Source of the DNA: Pseudalgibacter alginicilyticus
GTDB taxonomy: Bacteria; Bacteroidota; Bacteroidia; Flavobacteriales; Flavobacteriaceae
Length of the DNA: 64,000 bases
Direction: 5' to 3'
NCBI RefSeq assembly: GCF_001310225.1
Contig: NZ_CP012898.1
Span: 2,852,001-2,916,000, forward strand
In this document: one piece after another, positions 44,270-53,265 of the stretch
Numbering within the stretch: position 1 is the first letter of the stretch
Layout: every line of letters begins with the position of its first letter
The notes under the pieces: generated by a model
Database searches by the model: none
The model's input: only the letters and a program-made list of their open reading frames with translations
What the model was told of the DNA's origin: nothing
Position numbers and translations under genes: made by a program

Positions 44270-46444
44270 ATGAAAAACATTTTTCTTTTTTTAACACTAT
44301 TGGTGTTATCAGTCTGTGCAAACGCACAAAAAATTCAACAACAAGATTCAACAAACATTGAAACACTGGACGAAGTTTTAGTAAATGCTGTTCGGGTGAA
44401 TGCAGATTCGCCAATAACGCATTCAAATGTTACAAAGGAGCAATTGTCTAAACGCAATTTAGGGCAGGATCTTCCTGTTTTGTTAAGTTATTTACCTTCA
44501 GTTGTTACCACTAGTGATGCTGGAGCAGGTATTGGTTATACTGGAATTAGAGTAAGAGGTGTTAGCGGCGGTTCTACCAATGTTACCATTAACGGAATTC
44601 CTTATAACGATGCCGAAAGTTTAGGTGCATTCTGGGTAAATTTACAAGACTTTTCTTCTTCCATTGAAAATTTACAAGTGCAGCGTGGGGTAGGTACATC
44701 TACCAATGGTTCGGGTGCATTTGGAGCCAGTATTAACATCTTAACAGATGCTGTAAATAATGATGCTTCGGCGTCAATATCTACTAGTTTTGGAAGTTTT
44801 AATACTTTAAGAAACAACGTAAAATTTAGTACTGGTTTGCTAAATGATAAAGTTGAAATTTCGGGTCGCTTATCTAAAATCAAATCAGATGGCTTTATTG
44901 ATAGAGCAAGTTCAGATTTGAAATCTTATTTTTTACAAGCATCTTATAAAGATAGTAACCGACTTATTAAAGCCATAACATTTGGAGGAACAGAAGTTAC
45001 TTATCAGGCTTGGTACGGTGTTGATGTTTTTACAATTGATACCGATAGAACAATCAATATTGCAGGTACCCAAATGGATGACGCAGGAAATGTTACGGGG
45101 TACTATGATAATCAAGTAGATGATTATAAACAAGATCATTATCAGTTACATTGGAATGAACGCTTTAACAATAGATTGTCTTTAAACGTAGGTTTAAATT
45201 ACACTTACGGAAGAGGGTTTTATGAAGAATATGTAGATGATTATTTTTATCAAAATGTTTTCTTTTCTGATGACTCAAAATTTTCGTTCTTAGGATTAAA
45301 TCCAATAACTGTAGATGGAAATGCTGTAGAAAGCATGGATTATGCACGTAGAAAATGGTTAGATAATGATTACTACGTGGCAAATGCTAGTTTAAATTAT
45401 AAATACAATAAGTTGGATTTAATTGCTGGGGGCTCATTCAATTTATATGAAGGCGATCATTTTGGAGAAATAATTTGGGCGCAATATGCTGTAGATATAA
45501 ATAAAGACCATCGTTATTATTTTGCTCAATCTCGTAAAACGGATGCCAGCGGTTTTGCTAAAGCAACCTATCAACTCAATGATAAATTTAGTTTGTATGG
45601 AGATGTACAGTACAGACATATAGATTATAAAACTTCAGGAATGGCCTCTGACCGTACTCCGTTTGAGGTAGATAAATCGTATAATTTCATTAATCCAAAA
45701 GTTGGAATTAGCGTCAATCTTAATAATCAGAATAATTTATACGCATCGTATGCCAGAGCCAATAGAGAGCCAAGTAGAAACGATTTTGAAAATGGTCCAG
45801 ATGTTAAGCCAGAACAACTTAACGATTTTGAATTAGGATATAGATATAATACTAAAAATTTGAAATTTAATGCTAATGGGTATTTTATGTATTACAATGA
45901 TCAGTTGGTACTAACAGGAGCTATTGATGATGTTGGAGCACCTATTAGAGCTAATGCTGGAGAAGGGTACAGAGCAGGAATCGAACTTGAGGGGTATTTA
46001 GTATTAAGTGATAAAGTTTCTTTACAAGCCAATGCTACTTTAAGTAAAAATAGAAACTTAAACAAAGGTCAATTTTTAAATGGCGAAGCTTTAGGAGAAA
46101 CAGAAATAGCTTATTCTCCAAGTGTTGTAAACAGTACAGCTATTAATTATGCACCTGTTAAAAATTTGCAATTATCACTTATTAATAAATATGTTGGTAA
46201 ACAGCTTATGAATAATATTGGAGATAAAGATTCTAAAATAGATGCTTATAATACGCTGGATTTCAATGTTAATTATGAATTGAAACCGAAAGTCATTTTT
46301 AAATCCATTTTAATAAATGGTATTATAAATAACATAGCAGGCGTTGAGTATAACTCTAATGGTTTTGACTATGGTGGTGGATATTACGTGTATTACCCAC
46401 AGGCAACCACAAACTTTTTAATGGGAGTTACCTTAAAATTTTAG
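44270..46444 (+). CDS. TonB-dependent receptor, probable thiamine transporter
   Basis: 724 aa. Signal peptide (about 1-19, ANAQK), a TonB-box-like ETLDEVLV, plug domain (about 40-165, GYTGIRVRGVSGGSTNVTING) and a barrel ending MGVTLKF with the C-terminal Phe. No CarboxypepD_reg domain, unlike the other complete receptors here. Because a TPP riboswitch and its own promoter precede it, thiamine or a relative is the likely substrate. TPP-controlled receptors of this kind (OMR1) are known in Bacteroidetes, usually with pnuT; here no inner-membrane partner follows. Confidence 0.9.
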   Translation: MKNIFLFLTLLVLSVCANAQKIQQQDSTNIETLDEVLVNAVRVNADSPITHSNVTKEQLSKRNLGQDLPVLLSYLPSVVTTSDAGAGIGYTGIRVRGVSGGSTNVTINGIPYNDAESLGAFWVNLQDFSSSIENLQVQRGVGTSTNGSGAFGASINILTDAVNNDASASISTSFGSFNTLRNNVKFSTGLLNDKVEISGRLSKIKSDGFIDRASSDLKSYFLQASYKDSNRLIKAITFGGTEVTYQAWYGVDVFTIDTDRTINIAGTQMDDAGNVTGYYDNQVDDYKQDHYQLHWNERFNNRLSLNVGLNYTYGRGFYEEYVDDYFYQNVFFSDDSKFSFLGLNPITVDGNAVESMDYARRKWLDNDYYVANASLNYKYNKLDLIAGGSFNLYEGDHFGEIIWAQYAVDINKDHRYYFAQSRKTDASGFAKATYQLNDKFSLYGDVQYRHIDYKTSGMASDRTPFEVDKSYNFINPKVGISVNLNNQNNLYASYARANREPSRNDFENGPDVKPEQLNDFELGYRYNTKNLKFNANGYFMYYNDQLVLTGAIDDVGAPIRANAGEGYRAGIELEGYLVLSDKVSLQANATLSKNRNLNKGQFLNGEALGETEIAYSPSVVNSTAINYAPVKNLQLSLINKYVGKQLMNNIGDKDSKIDAYNTLDFNVNYELKPKVIFKSILINGIINNIAGVEYNSNGFDYGGGYYVYYPQATTNFLMGVTLKF

Positions 46445-46452
46445 AAATATTG

Positions 46453-46524
46453 TTTTTTATGAATATAAAGAAGAATCTTTAGTAACTTTATGCCAAAGAG
46501 ATTCTTCTTATATTCATAAAAAAA
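46453..46524. repeat. Long inverted repeat ending at the umuD start codon
   Basis: Left arm 46453-46480 and right arm 46495-46524 are nearly perfect complements (TTTTTTATGAATATAA then GAAGAATC, with one extra A on the left and two extra bases on the right) around a 14-nt loop. It starts 8 nt after the receptor stop and ends at the base before the umuD ATG. It may be the receptor's terminator, a LexA/umuD operator, or both. Confidence 0.75.
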
Positions 46525-46968
46525 ATGATACTACACAAATCGAACAGTTTAACGTTTTTTACGCCTAAAGAAAGCAATAGTTTAGGAGCTATTTTTTTGG
46601 ACACAGGTATTTCTGCAGGGTTTCCTTCTCCTGCTGAAGACTTTAAGGAAGAGCGCTTATCGTTAGATAAAGAACTTGTTAAAAATAAAGAAGCTACTTT
46701 TTATGCCCGTGTAAGCGGTCAATCTATGATTGGAGCAGGATTGGATGATAACGATTTGTTGGTTATTGATAGAAGTTTAGAGCCTTCAAACAATAAAATA
46801 GCAGTTTGTTTTTTGGATGGAGAGTTTACCGTTAAGCGGTTAAAAGTTGATAACAATGAAGTTTGGTTACAACCAGAAAATCCTAATTATCCTATTATAA
46901 AAATCACAGAAGATAATGATTTTATTATTTGGGGTATTGTAACCAATGTAATTAAAAAAGTATATTAA
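46525..46968 (+). CDS. umuD: UmuD-like translesion protein (S24 peptidase), orphan
   Basis: 147 aa. Self-cleavage site A31-G32 in ISAGFPSPAEDF, catalytic S67 in SGQSMIGAG and K104 in GEFTVKRL; no LexA DNA-binding domain. After RecA-stimulated cleavage UmuD' partners the Y-family polymerase UmuC in SOS mutagenesis. Normally followed by umuC, but here the next gene is a convergent penicillin acylase 124 nt away, so umuC is absent from this site. A bidirectional terminator follows. Confidence 0.9.
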   Translation: MILHKSNSLTFFTPKESNSLGAIFLDTGISAGFPSPAEDFKEERLSLDKELVKNKEATFYARVSGQSMIGAGLDDNDLLVIDRSLEPSNNKIAVCFLDGEFTVKRLKVDNNEVWLQPENPNYPIIKITEDNDFIIWGIVTNVIKKVY

Positions 46969-46988
46969 CATTTAGTAAAATAAGGTAT

Positions 46989-47022
46989 AAAAAAAGCGAA
47001 GCTATGAAAGCTTCGCTTTTTT
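46989..47022. terminator. Bidirectional terminator between umuD and penicillin acylase
   Basis: AAAAAAAGCGAAGC/GCTTCGCTTTTTT: perfect stem around a 7-nt loop with A- and T-runs on both flanks, between two converging genes. Confidence 0.92.
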
Positions 47023-47092
47023 ATTTAATTACAAGTTAACATGATTTATTTGATAATAGGATTTTCAAATTTTGTATATAAAAAAAGAATAT

Positions 47093-49438
47093 TTACTTGC
47101 TCATGCTAAGATTTAGTGTTTCGATAATACGAGCATCATCTAAATCTTTTTTTGTAAAAGGTACTCTGTAAAGTTCTTTGTTAGAGAACATTTTTAGCTG
47201 TGTTGATCGCCCTTTATAAGCCTCATTATCACTTTGACCATGGCTTAGAAGAACTTTAGGGTTTATTTGTTCATCTTTCCAATCTATTAATTGTACATAG
47301 GCCGTCCCAAACAAAATATAAGGAAAACCTTGAGCCGTTAAAGGAGCAGGCATTTCTCCGTTAAGAATACCTTCTTGATAAGACCCTCCGTGTAAAGAAA
47401 CTTGTGTTTCTCCTACTCTTTGGTACAAAACATTACCCCAAGGCACATCTGCTGCAAAACCAAAATTTGCCAATTCTTTTACAGATGCCGCGAGGGCTTC
47501 TACTACGTTTGGCGCATTTTCTGCTGTTATATTTATTTCTGAATCTATTTCTGGATTATCACTTTTACTTGATATAATGATGCCCATTTTTATAATTTTT
47601 TTCCAGAATAGATGAAACAACAAAGCGCCTTTGCTGTCTGAATTGTTTTTTCTATCCCAATTATTAAGCACACTAAAACCTTTTTTTGCAACGCTAGAAG
47701 ATAAATCGTCCTCTAGTGTAAGAATCGTATCAAGAAAAGTTTCTGCAGCGTAATTTCGATTATCAAAAAGAACGGATAATGCTTCCTCTGGTGTAACCTT
47801 TCCGTCATTACTTATTTCGTTCATACGGCGTGCCGACATAATTAATCTAGGGTCATACCTTAAACCAGCCGCTTTCTTTTTACCAATACTTTTCTCTGCT
47901 TTATGTTGACCAAATACTGAAGGATAATCTTCTTGAGGAGCTCCATATACTGAATATTTATAACTATTGTTTGTATTATGAATAATTCCTTTTGAAATGA
48001 TGTTTGGGTAAAATGAAGGATTTGCTAATAGTGGCCTGTTATTGGCATCTCTAAAAGATGCTTCACGAGTTGTTCCATCTAACACATTAAATGCTGCTTG
48101 ACTATTAGCTATGTGGTATTTTTCCATTTCTTCATCTGTTATAGGAGGTACATTGCCCGCAATTACATAACCAACCTCACCAAAACGATCTGCTACAAGT
48201 AATTGAGATAGAATACCGCGATTATTTTCTACAGCGTTTATAAAATCAGGAGTAGATTTTGATTGTGCAATGGCTAGAAATTGATCTAACCCTTTAGCAT
48301 TTTTCTCACCAGGATTAGTAATGGCATACCAACCAGCAGGTTTTCCTTTGCGTTCTGGTAATTTGTAAAGTATACCTAATTCAGACTCAATAAATTTGAA
48401 TGTTTGGGTTTTAACTTTGCCGTCTTCTTTAAGTGTCTTTACTGGGACAGAACGAATTTCTAATGATTTTTGTTTACCATCCATAAAATATGTGGGAGCT
48501 ATGGCAGATTCTTTTACTTGCATTGCCTGTAAAACATAGGGGGTTACCGTAGCTGCATCTAAAATTGTCCAAGCTACATCTGCGTTATATCCAGTCATTG
48601 GAAAGGGTATGCCTAAAAACGAAGCTCCTGCAACATCAAGCTCTCCAGGTATGGTTAAATGGTATTGATGCATGTATATACGCTGCTGATGTGGTGTTCG
48701 TTTCCAAGCAGAATGCGGATTGCTTAGCATGATGGCACTATTAGTTTGTGTAACATCGCTTCCGTAAACCCAACCATTACTACCAAAGCCTCCTTCTACG
48801 ACAACTTCTTGTGTGTGGAGGGTATTATTAGATACATAGGCATTTTTTTTGCCTTGCCACGCTTGAGAAGAAGCAATAATATGTGGGCCAATATCTATAA
48901 GTTCTTTCTGTACACCAAATCGCATTGCAGACCTAATGACATCAGTTTCTTTAAACGTAATGACTCTGCCTTCTTCACAAAGTTGGTTACGTTCATCTTC
49001 AGGCATAGAATTAATATAATAGTTAATACCTGCTACGTACCCTTTTATATATGCTCTGGTTTTTTTATCTAACTTTTCTAACTCTTCTAAAACCCATTCT
49101 TCAGGAATTCTAATTTTAAACAATAGATCTGAATTAAGATTGGTTGTTCTTAAAAATCCGATGGTAGCAATACGATCTGCACCATAATGTAAAGAACGTT
49201 CACCACGCAAGGTAATTACTTGGCCTGAAATTTCACAAATACGATCTTTTGCATGCGCATAGCCATACCCATACCCCAGACTCTTATAGTTAGTAGCTTT
49301 AATATGAGGAACCTCATTGGCTGTCCACTTAATTTCTACTTGATTTAATTTTTCCTCAGTAGAGCAACTTACTATTGAGATGAATAGACCAATTAAAATA
49401 GTTTTATAGATTGTTCGTATCTTATCTTGATTAATCAT
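47093..49438 (-). CDS. Penicillin acylase family N-terminal nucleophile hydrolase, lipoprotein
   Basis: 781 aa. Lipobox SIVSC (C25). Precursor of alpha and beta chains: the nucleophile is S220 in GGFGSNGWVYG, where the family cleaves itself. Further family segments: ANPSFYP, the HTTTNNSY-like region HNTNNSYKYSVYG, and the C-terminal GGSYQEGILNG. Family members hydrolyse amides such as beta-lactams or acyl-homoserine lactones; which one applies here is unknown. Its stop is convergent with umuD. Confidence 0.87.
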   Translation of the reverse strand: MINQDKIRTIYKTILIGLFISIVSCSTEEKLNQVEIKWTANEVPHIKATNYKSLGYGYGYAHAKDRICEISGQVITLRGERSLHYGADRIATIGFLRTTNLNSDLLFKIRIPEEWVLEELEKLDKKTRAYIKGYVAGINYYINSMPEDERNQLCEEGRVITFKETDVIRSAMRFGVQKELIDIGPHIIASSQAWQGKKNAYVSNNTLHTQEVVVEGGFGSNGWVYGSDVTQTNSAIMLSNPHSAWKRTPHQQRIYMHQYHLTIPGELDVAGASFLGIPFPMTGYNADVAWTILDAATVTPYVLQAMQVKESAIAPTYFMDGKQKSLEIRSVPVKTLKEDGKVKTQTFKFIESELGILYKLPERKGKPAGWYAITNPGEKNAKGLDQFLAIAQSKSTPDFINAVENNRGILSQLLVADRFGEVGYVIAGNVPPITDEEMEKYHIANSQAAFNVLDGTTREASFRDANNRPLLANPSFYPNIISKGIIHNTNNSYKYSVYGAPQEDYPSVFGQHKAEKSIGKKKAAGLRYDPRLIMSARRMNEISNDGKVTPEEALSVLFDNRNYAAETFLDTILTLEDDLSSSVAKKGFSVLNNWDRKNNSDSKGALLFHLFWKKIIKMGIIISSKSDNPEIDSEINITAENAPNVVEALAASVKELANFGFAADVPWGNVLYQRVGETQVSLHGGSYQEGILNGEMPAPLTAQGFPYILFGTAYVQLIDWKDEQINPKVLLSHGQSDNEAYKGRSTQLKMFSNKELYRVPFTKKDLDDARIIETLNLSMSK

Positions 49439-49520
49439 TTTTTCAATTTTTATTTGGTGATATATATACTTAGCGCTAATAACAAATCAATTATATCACA
49501 ATTGTTTAAAGCCATAAGCT

Positions 49521-50015
49521 TCAAATTAATTTACGCCATTTGTTAAGGAATACAATTAAAGCCACATTAATGCCTGCTACAAAGAGCAACAATAACACTT
49601 GCGTAAAATTGTTGGCTCCCAAAGCAATTTGTTCGCCTGCGTGAGCAAAGTTTAATAAGACAAAGAGAATGGCATATATAAACGCGAGCCATTTAAACCA
49701 CGTTTTAGTATATAATGCAGAAACAAAACCAAAGATTAACGGCAAAACCAGCACTAAGAGATTCTTTATACGTAACACATTTTTCATATTATTTTTGGAA
49801 TTATCTTTAATATTTATAGGCTTTTCTACTTTAGTATTAGAGCTTTTTTGTTGATTTTTCTTCTTTTTAATTTGTGCTGTTTTCGCTTGCTGTTCTGTGT
49901 TTACAGATTCTGAAGGTTTAAAATGAATAGCTTCTATATTTTCTAAAACCATATGAACGCATAGCGCAAGAGTTAAAAAAAGCCATGCTGTTACTATTTT
50001 CTGTTGTAAATTCAT
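49521..50015 (-). CDS. Integral membrane protein at the end of the iron-type operon
   Basis: 164 aa. Hydrophobic segment at about 8-25, a long basic and polar loop (about 35-78, rich in Lys, Gln and Asn) and three more membrane segments (about 82-102, 106-122, 136-158). No conserved motif that I recognise. It follows the PepSY gene by 30 nt on the same strand, so it is likely co-transcribed with it. Function unknown. Confidence 0.65.
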   Translation of the reverse strand: MNLQQKIVTAWLFLTLALCVHMVLENIEAIHFKPSESVNTEQQAKTAQIKKKKNQQKSSNTKVEKPINIKDNSKNNMKNVLRIKNLLVLVLPLIFGFVSALYTKTWFKWLAFIYAILFVLLNFAHAGEQIALGANNFTQVLLLLFVAGINVALIVFLNKWRKLI

Positions 50016-50045
50016 CTTTTTTAATTGTTATACTATTTAATTTTA

Positions 50046-51842
50046 TTAAGCGCCCGTTGTGTTAACAGGTTTTAAAGGGCGGTGAGTCTTCTTTTTTCTT
50101 TTAGAAACTAAACGTTTTGCAAAACCAGCGACTAAGAGGCTAACTATTCCTACAAGTAACCAAGCCAGATCTACAAAAAAGGAATCTGTAAGTCCTTTTT
50201 GTAATGAATACCAAAACCAATGTCCTGTGGTTAATCCGTTACAAACGGGAATTGCTATTCCTAATACACCACCTATAAAAAGTGCGTGTTTATTTATGGT
50301 ATGTAAATCTTTAATCCAATAGGCATAAAGCGTATAACTAAACCAGAATATATAAAAGCTTTGTTCCATGATACTAAAACGTGCTGGAGATTCAGGAATA
50401 ACTTTAGACAAACAGAAGAAATAAGCTATTGCAGGAAAAAGTCCCATACAATTCCCAATAAAGAGCGCGCCTACATTGCGGTTAAATTTGTGTTTTTTGG
50501 CATATTTTTTATTGTCTCTCACCTCTAACCAAATCATTACCCCAGAGAGAATTACAAAACAGGTGAGTAAAGAAAGTAGAAAATAAATTAGTTTTAAAAA
50601 ATACCCTCCGTAAGTAGCAAAGTGAAGTTTTCTAAAGGTTTCTAACGAAGTTGCTAAATCATAATTTGGAGCATCAATGGCTTTTTTATTAAGTATAGCT
50701 CCATTACTTAAGTCATACATAATAAAGCCATTTCCGTAAAAATTCTTTCCTACATTATCCCTGAAACTCATAATAAAACGAGCATTTTCATCTCCGTAAT
50801 TTAAAATCTTAGCAGTAAGTGAGTACTGATTACCTAATTGCAATTCTTTTTTAGTGTTTAATGCTAAAGTATTTAGGTTGGCCTGATTTTTAGTGGGAAT
50901 ACCGGCTTTTTCAACACTTACAAATGCTGGAGCTACATCGGCAATGAACTTTTTTTGATCACCACCATAGACTACTAAAGTATTTAAGAGTATAAAAAGC
51001 GAAGCAAGACCAAAAAAGGCTCCAGTAACGGCGAATATAAATTGAAAAGGAAGGCCTATAACACCTAATGCGGTATGCGCATCTGTCCATAAAAGTTTAA
51101 GCGAATTTTTTAAGCGAAATGTGAAAAAATTATCTACAATCTTTTTCCAGTGTACAATCACTCCAGTAACTATTGCCACCAAAAAAAATAAAGATACAAA
51201 CCCCGATAGATATACCCCAATAACCGGAAGTTGATCAAAGTAGTGTAAGTGGTATATAAACGTACCTAGTTCTTGCGGTTTTCCGCGACCTCGTCTAGGT
51301 GTGTCATTTTTTGGTCGGTTTTTAAGAGGTTTATAAGTCACCAAATCTAATACCATAGCGATATTACCCTTAGGATTGAAACCCGATTGTTTAGCAGTAT
51401 GTTTAGCCGTTACAGAAGTCTGTTTCTCTTGCGATTCATCTGATTGGTTTTTAGTGTTTAAGGAATCTTTTTCTTTCGAATTTACTTTGTTTTCAACTTT
51501 TTCTTCAGCTTCTTGCCCGCCGCTTGCTTTAGGTTTTCCTACACGAGAAGTTATACTCAAATAATCTTCTCCTTCAATCGTTTTAATTGAAAAATCAAAA
51601 TTACGATCCTGCATATTATAGCCAGCGTTCTTTACCGTTTCTAATGCTTTTTCGTAATTAATCTCGTAGGCTTTATGACCTATTTCTTGGCTAAGATGGT
51701 TCTTTTCCCAGTTATTAATATTCTTATAGAACAAGGCTATTCCACCTGCAAAAAAACAGATAAACAGTGCTATTGTTATTACAATTCCGCTAACGGTATG
51801 AACGTTGAAGAATACGTTATAATTTCTTTTGTCTTTTACCAT
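50046..51842 (-). CDS. PepSY-associated transmembrane protein (iron-uptake type)
   Basis: 598 aa inner-membrane protein. Starts MVKDKRNYNVFFNVHTVSGIVI, with the first membrane helix and conserved H; a large periplasmic loop (about 60-210) containing a low-complexity Lys/Glu/Ser stretch; then further helices and PepSY-type repeats. PepSY_TM proteins in siderophore operons are thought to reduce or release iron from ferric siderophores. The ATG at 51842 overlaps the upstream stop by one base (TAATG). Members usually lie next to DUF3325/DUF3649 genes, as here. Confidence 0.85.
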   Translation of the reverse strand: MVKDKRNYNVFFNVHTVSGIVITIALFICFFAGGIALFYKNINNWEKNHLSQEIGHKAYEINYEKALETVKNAGYNMQDRNFDFSIKTIEGEDYLSITSRVGKPKASGGQEAEEKVENKVNSKEKDSLNTKNQSDESQEKQTSVTAKHTAKQSGFNPKGNIAMVLDLVTYKPLKNRPKNDTPRRGRGKPQELGTFIYHLHYFDQLPVIGVYLSGFVSLFFLVAIVTGVIVHWKKIVDNFFTFRLKNSLKLLWTDAHTALGVIGLPFQFIFAVTGAFFGLASLFILLNTLVVYGGDQKKFIADVAPAFVSVEKAGIPTKNQANLNTLALNTKKELQLGNQYSLTAKILNYGDENARFIMSFRDNVGKNFYGNGFIMYDLSNGAILNKKAIDAPNYDLATSLETFRKLHFATYGGYFLKLIYFLLSLLTCFVILSGVMIWLEVRDNKKYAKKHKFNRNVGALFIGNCMGLFPAIAYFFCLSKVIPESPARFSIMEQSFYIFWFSYTLYAYWIKDLHTINKHALFIGGVLGIAIPVCNGLTTGHWFWYSLQKGLTDSFFVDLAWLLVGIVSLLVAGFAKRLVSKRKKKTHRPLKPVNTTGA

Positions 51843-52126
51843 TAATGTAAACTTAAGTATATAGCTAAAGCCGATAGTATGATAATAGAAAGAAGTATAG
51901 CCCAAGCAACCCAAGGTTTTTTAACCCAGTAGACTACAATTATTAAGAAGCCCCACAGTACAAAAACACTGTACACTGATGTAGCTACAATTGCGGTTTG
52001 CCAAATGTAAGAAGCTAACGCTAAATGAAAACCAAAAGAAGCTAACAGTGAGCCTAGTATAGAAGCTACGACTTTACTGGTTTGCGCCCAACCAGATTGC
52101 ATGAGGTATTTTTTATTTGCTGGCAT
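51842..52126 (-). CDS. Small membrane protein, DUF3649-like
   Basis: 94 aa with three hydrophobic segments (about 14-36, 41-62, 66-92). The AS-LGSLLASFGFHLALA and VFVLWGFLIIVVYW segments resemble DUF3649. The ATG at 52126 (MPANKKYLMQSG) is chosen; the upstream extension overlaps the next gene. Sandwiched between the DUF3325-like and PepSY genes with 5-nt and 1-nt spacing. Such small proteins accompany PepSY iron genes in proteobacteria too; function unknown. Confidence 0.7.
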   Translation of the reverse strand: MPANKKYLMQSGWAQTSKVVASILGSLLASFGFHLALASYIWQTAIVATSVYSVFVLWGFLIIVVYWVKKPWVAWAILLSIIILSALAIYLSLH

Positions 52127-52131
52127 AAATT

Positions 52132-52467
52132 TTAATATATACATAAACAGGTTTCTACTCCTATTACTAATAGTAGTAAGCCCCACAAATGAATTGCTTT
52201 AACTTTTTGAAAAGGCGTAAAAAGAGTAATAAGGCTGGCGAACAGTGTCCATAACATGATATTCACTAATATTCCAGTAGTAAACCCAAATAAAGAGACC
52301 ATTATTATAGTAGAAAGTAAGTAAAACATAAGGGCTAACCCACGGGCAGCCCGCCTGTTTTTACTAAGTTTTTCATGTATTCCTGTTTTTGCAAATTCAA
52401 CACGATGTGCTGCTGTATACAGACACCATACCGATATAAAATTTAATACTATTAAAAGGCTATACAT
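52132..52467 (-). CDS. Small membrane protein, DUF3325-like
   Basis: 111 aa, four hydrophobic segments (about 2-20, 44-62, 66-82, 92-110) with a basic cytosolic loop KLSKNRRAARG between the first two, the pattern of DUF3325 proteins in siderophore-uptake operons. 14 nt after the DUF4198 gene. Assignment rests on length, topology and context rather than a strong motif. Confidence 0.65.
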   Translation of the reverse strand: MYSLLIVLNFISVWCLYTAAHRVEFAKTGIHEKLSKNRRAARGLALMFYLLSTIIMVSLFGFTTGILVNIMLWTLFASLITLFTPFQKVKAIHLWGLLLLVIGVETCLCIY

Positions 52468-52481
52468 AATTTATACACTTT

Positions 52482-53210
52482 TTACTCTATTACAAAGCGA
52501 CTTGTTGCAATATGATATACCGTATTATAGACCTCTCCATTTTTAGATCCATTAGTTTTTTCAATAATCATCATTTGAGTAGTATAGGTTCCTTTTTCAA
52601 AATCAGAAATATTAAAAGATTCTGGTGTTCCGTTTACTTGAAGCCGTTGACCATTTGGAGTTATAATGGTGGTCATGAATTTAGTATTCTCTTTATTCTT
52701 AAAAGTATAATTCAAAGATTCTCCCTTACGTCCCTTTTTAATTTGCGCATACACTCCCATAGGTACATAATCAAGCACGTTAATTGGTTTTTCTTTAGCG
52801 TCTACTTCACCTACTTCAACCAATGAAGTAGCATAAAATATTGGGATGAAAGCATGCTTTTTACCAGGTTCCATTACGGCTAAATCGGTACTTTCAAGAA
52901 TAACAAAGTAGTTACCCAGTTCTTTTGGAGTAAAGCTAGCTCCATAATAATCTGGTTTTATAGTAGTAGTTAAAGCTGTTTTTATTCCTGATGGACTTAT
53001 CACATATAAGGTAAAATCTTTTACCATTGCCCATTCTTCTCCGTTAGTAGGTTCTGGAGTATCATTAGGTTCAGAGAAATATACTTTAACTTCTTGAGGT
53101 TGGTTAATTTTTCCATTTCTTTTAGTCTCTACCCAATAACCATGAGCCAATGCAACTTGACCTATTAGCAAGACGGACAGAAAACCTATTATTTTTGATA
53201 TCTTTTTCAT
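52482..53210 (-). CDS. DUF4198 family periplasmic protein
   Basis: 242 aa. Signal peptide (about 1-22) and the mature start HGYWVETKRNGKI: an exposed N-terminal His as in DUF4198/NikM-like metal-binding proteins. Beta-sandwich pattern (LGNYFVILEST, FIPIFYATSLVEVGE) to the end. It sits between DUF4374 and the small membrane genes in the receptor operon. Metal binding is inferred from the family. Confidence 0.82.
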   Translation of the reverse strand: MKKISKIIGFLSVLLIGQVALAHGYWVETKRNGKINQPQEVKVYFSEPNDTPEPTNGEEWAMVKDFTLYVISPSGIKTALTTTIKPDYYGASFTPKELGNYFVILESTDLAVMEPGKKHAFIPIFYATSLVEVGEVDAKEKPINVLDYVPMGVYAQIKKGRKGESLNYTFKNKENTKFMTTIITPNGQRLQVNGTPESFNISDFEKGTYTTQMMIIEKTNGSKNGEVYNTVYHIATSRFVIE

Positions 53211-53265
53211 ATTATTAGAGTTTAAGCCCTACAAAATCAATTGAATCATAGGGCATTTTATAATT

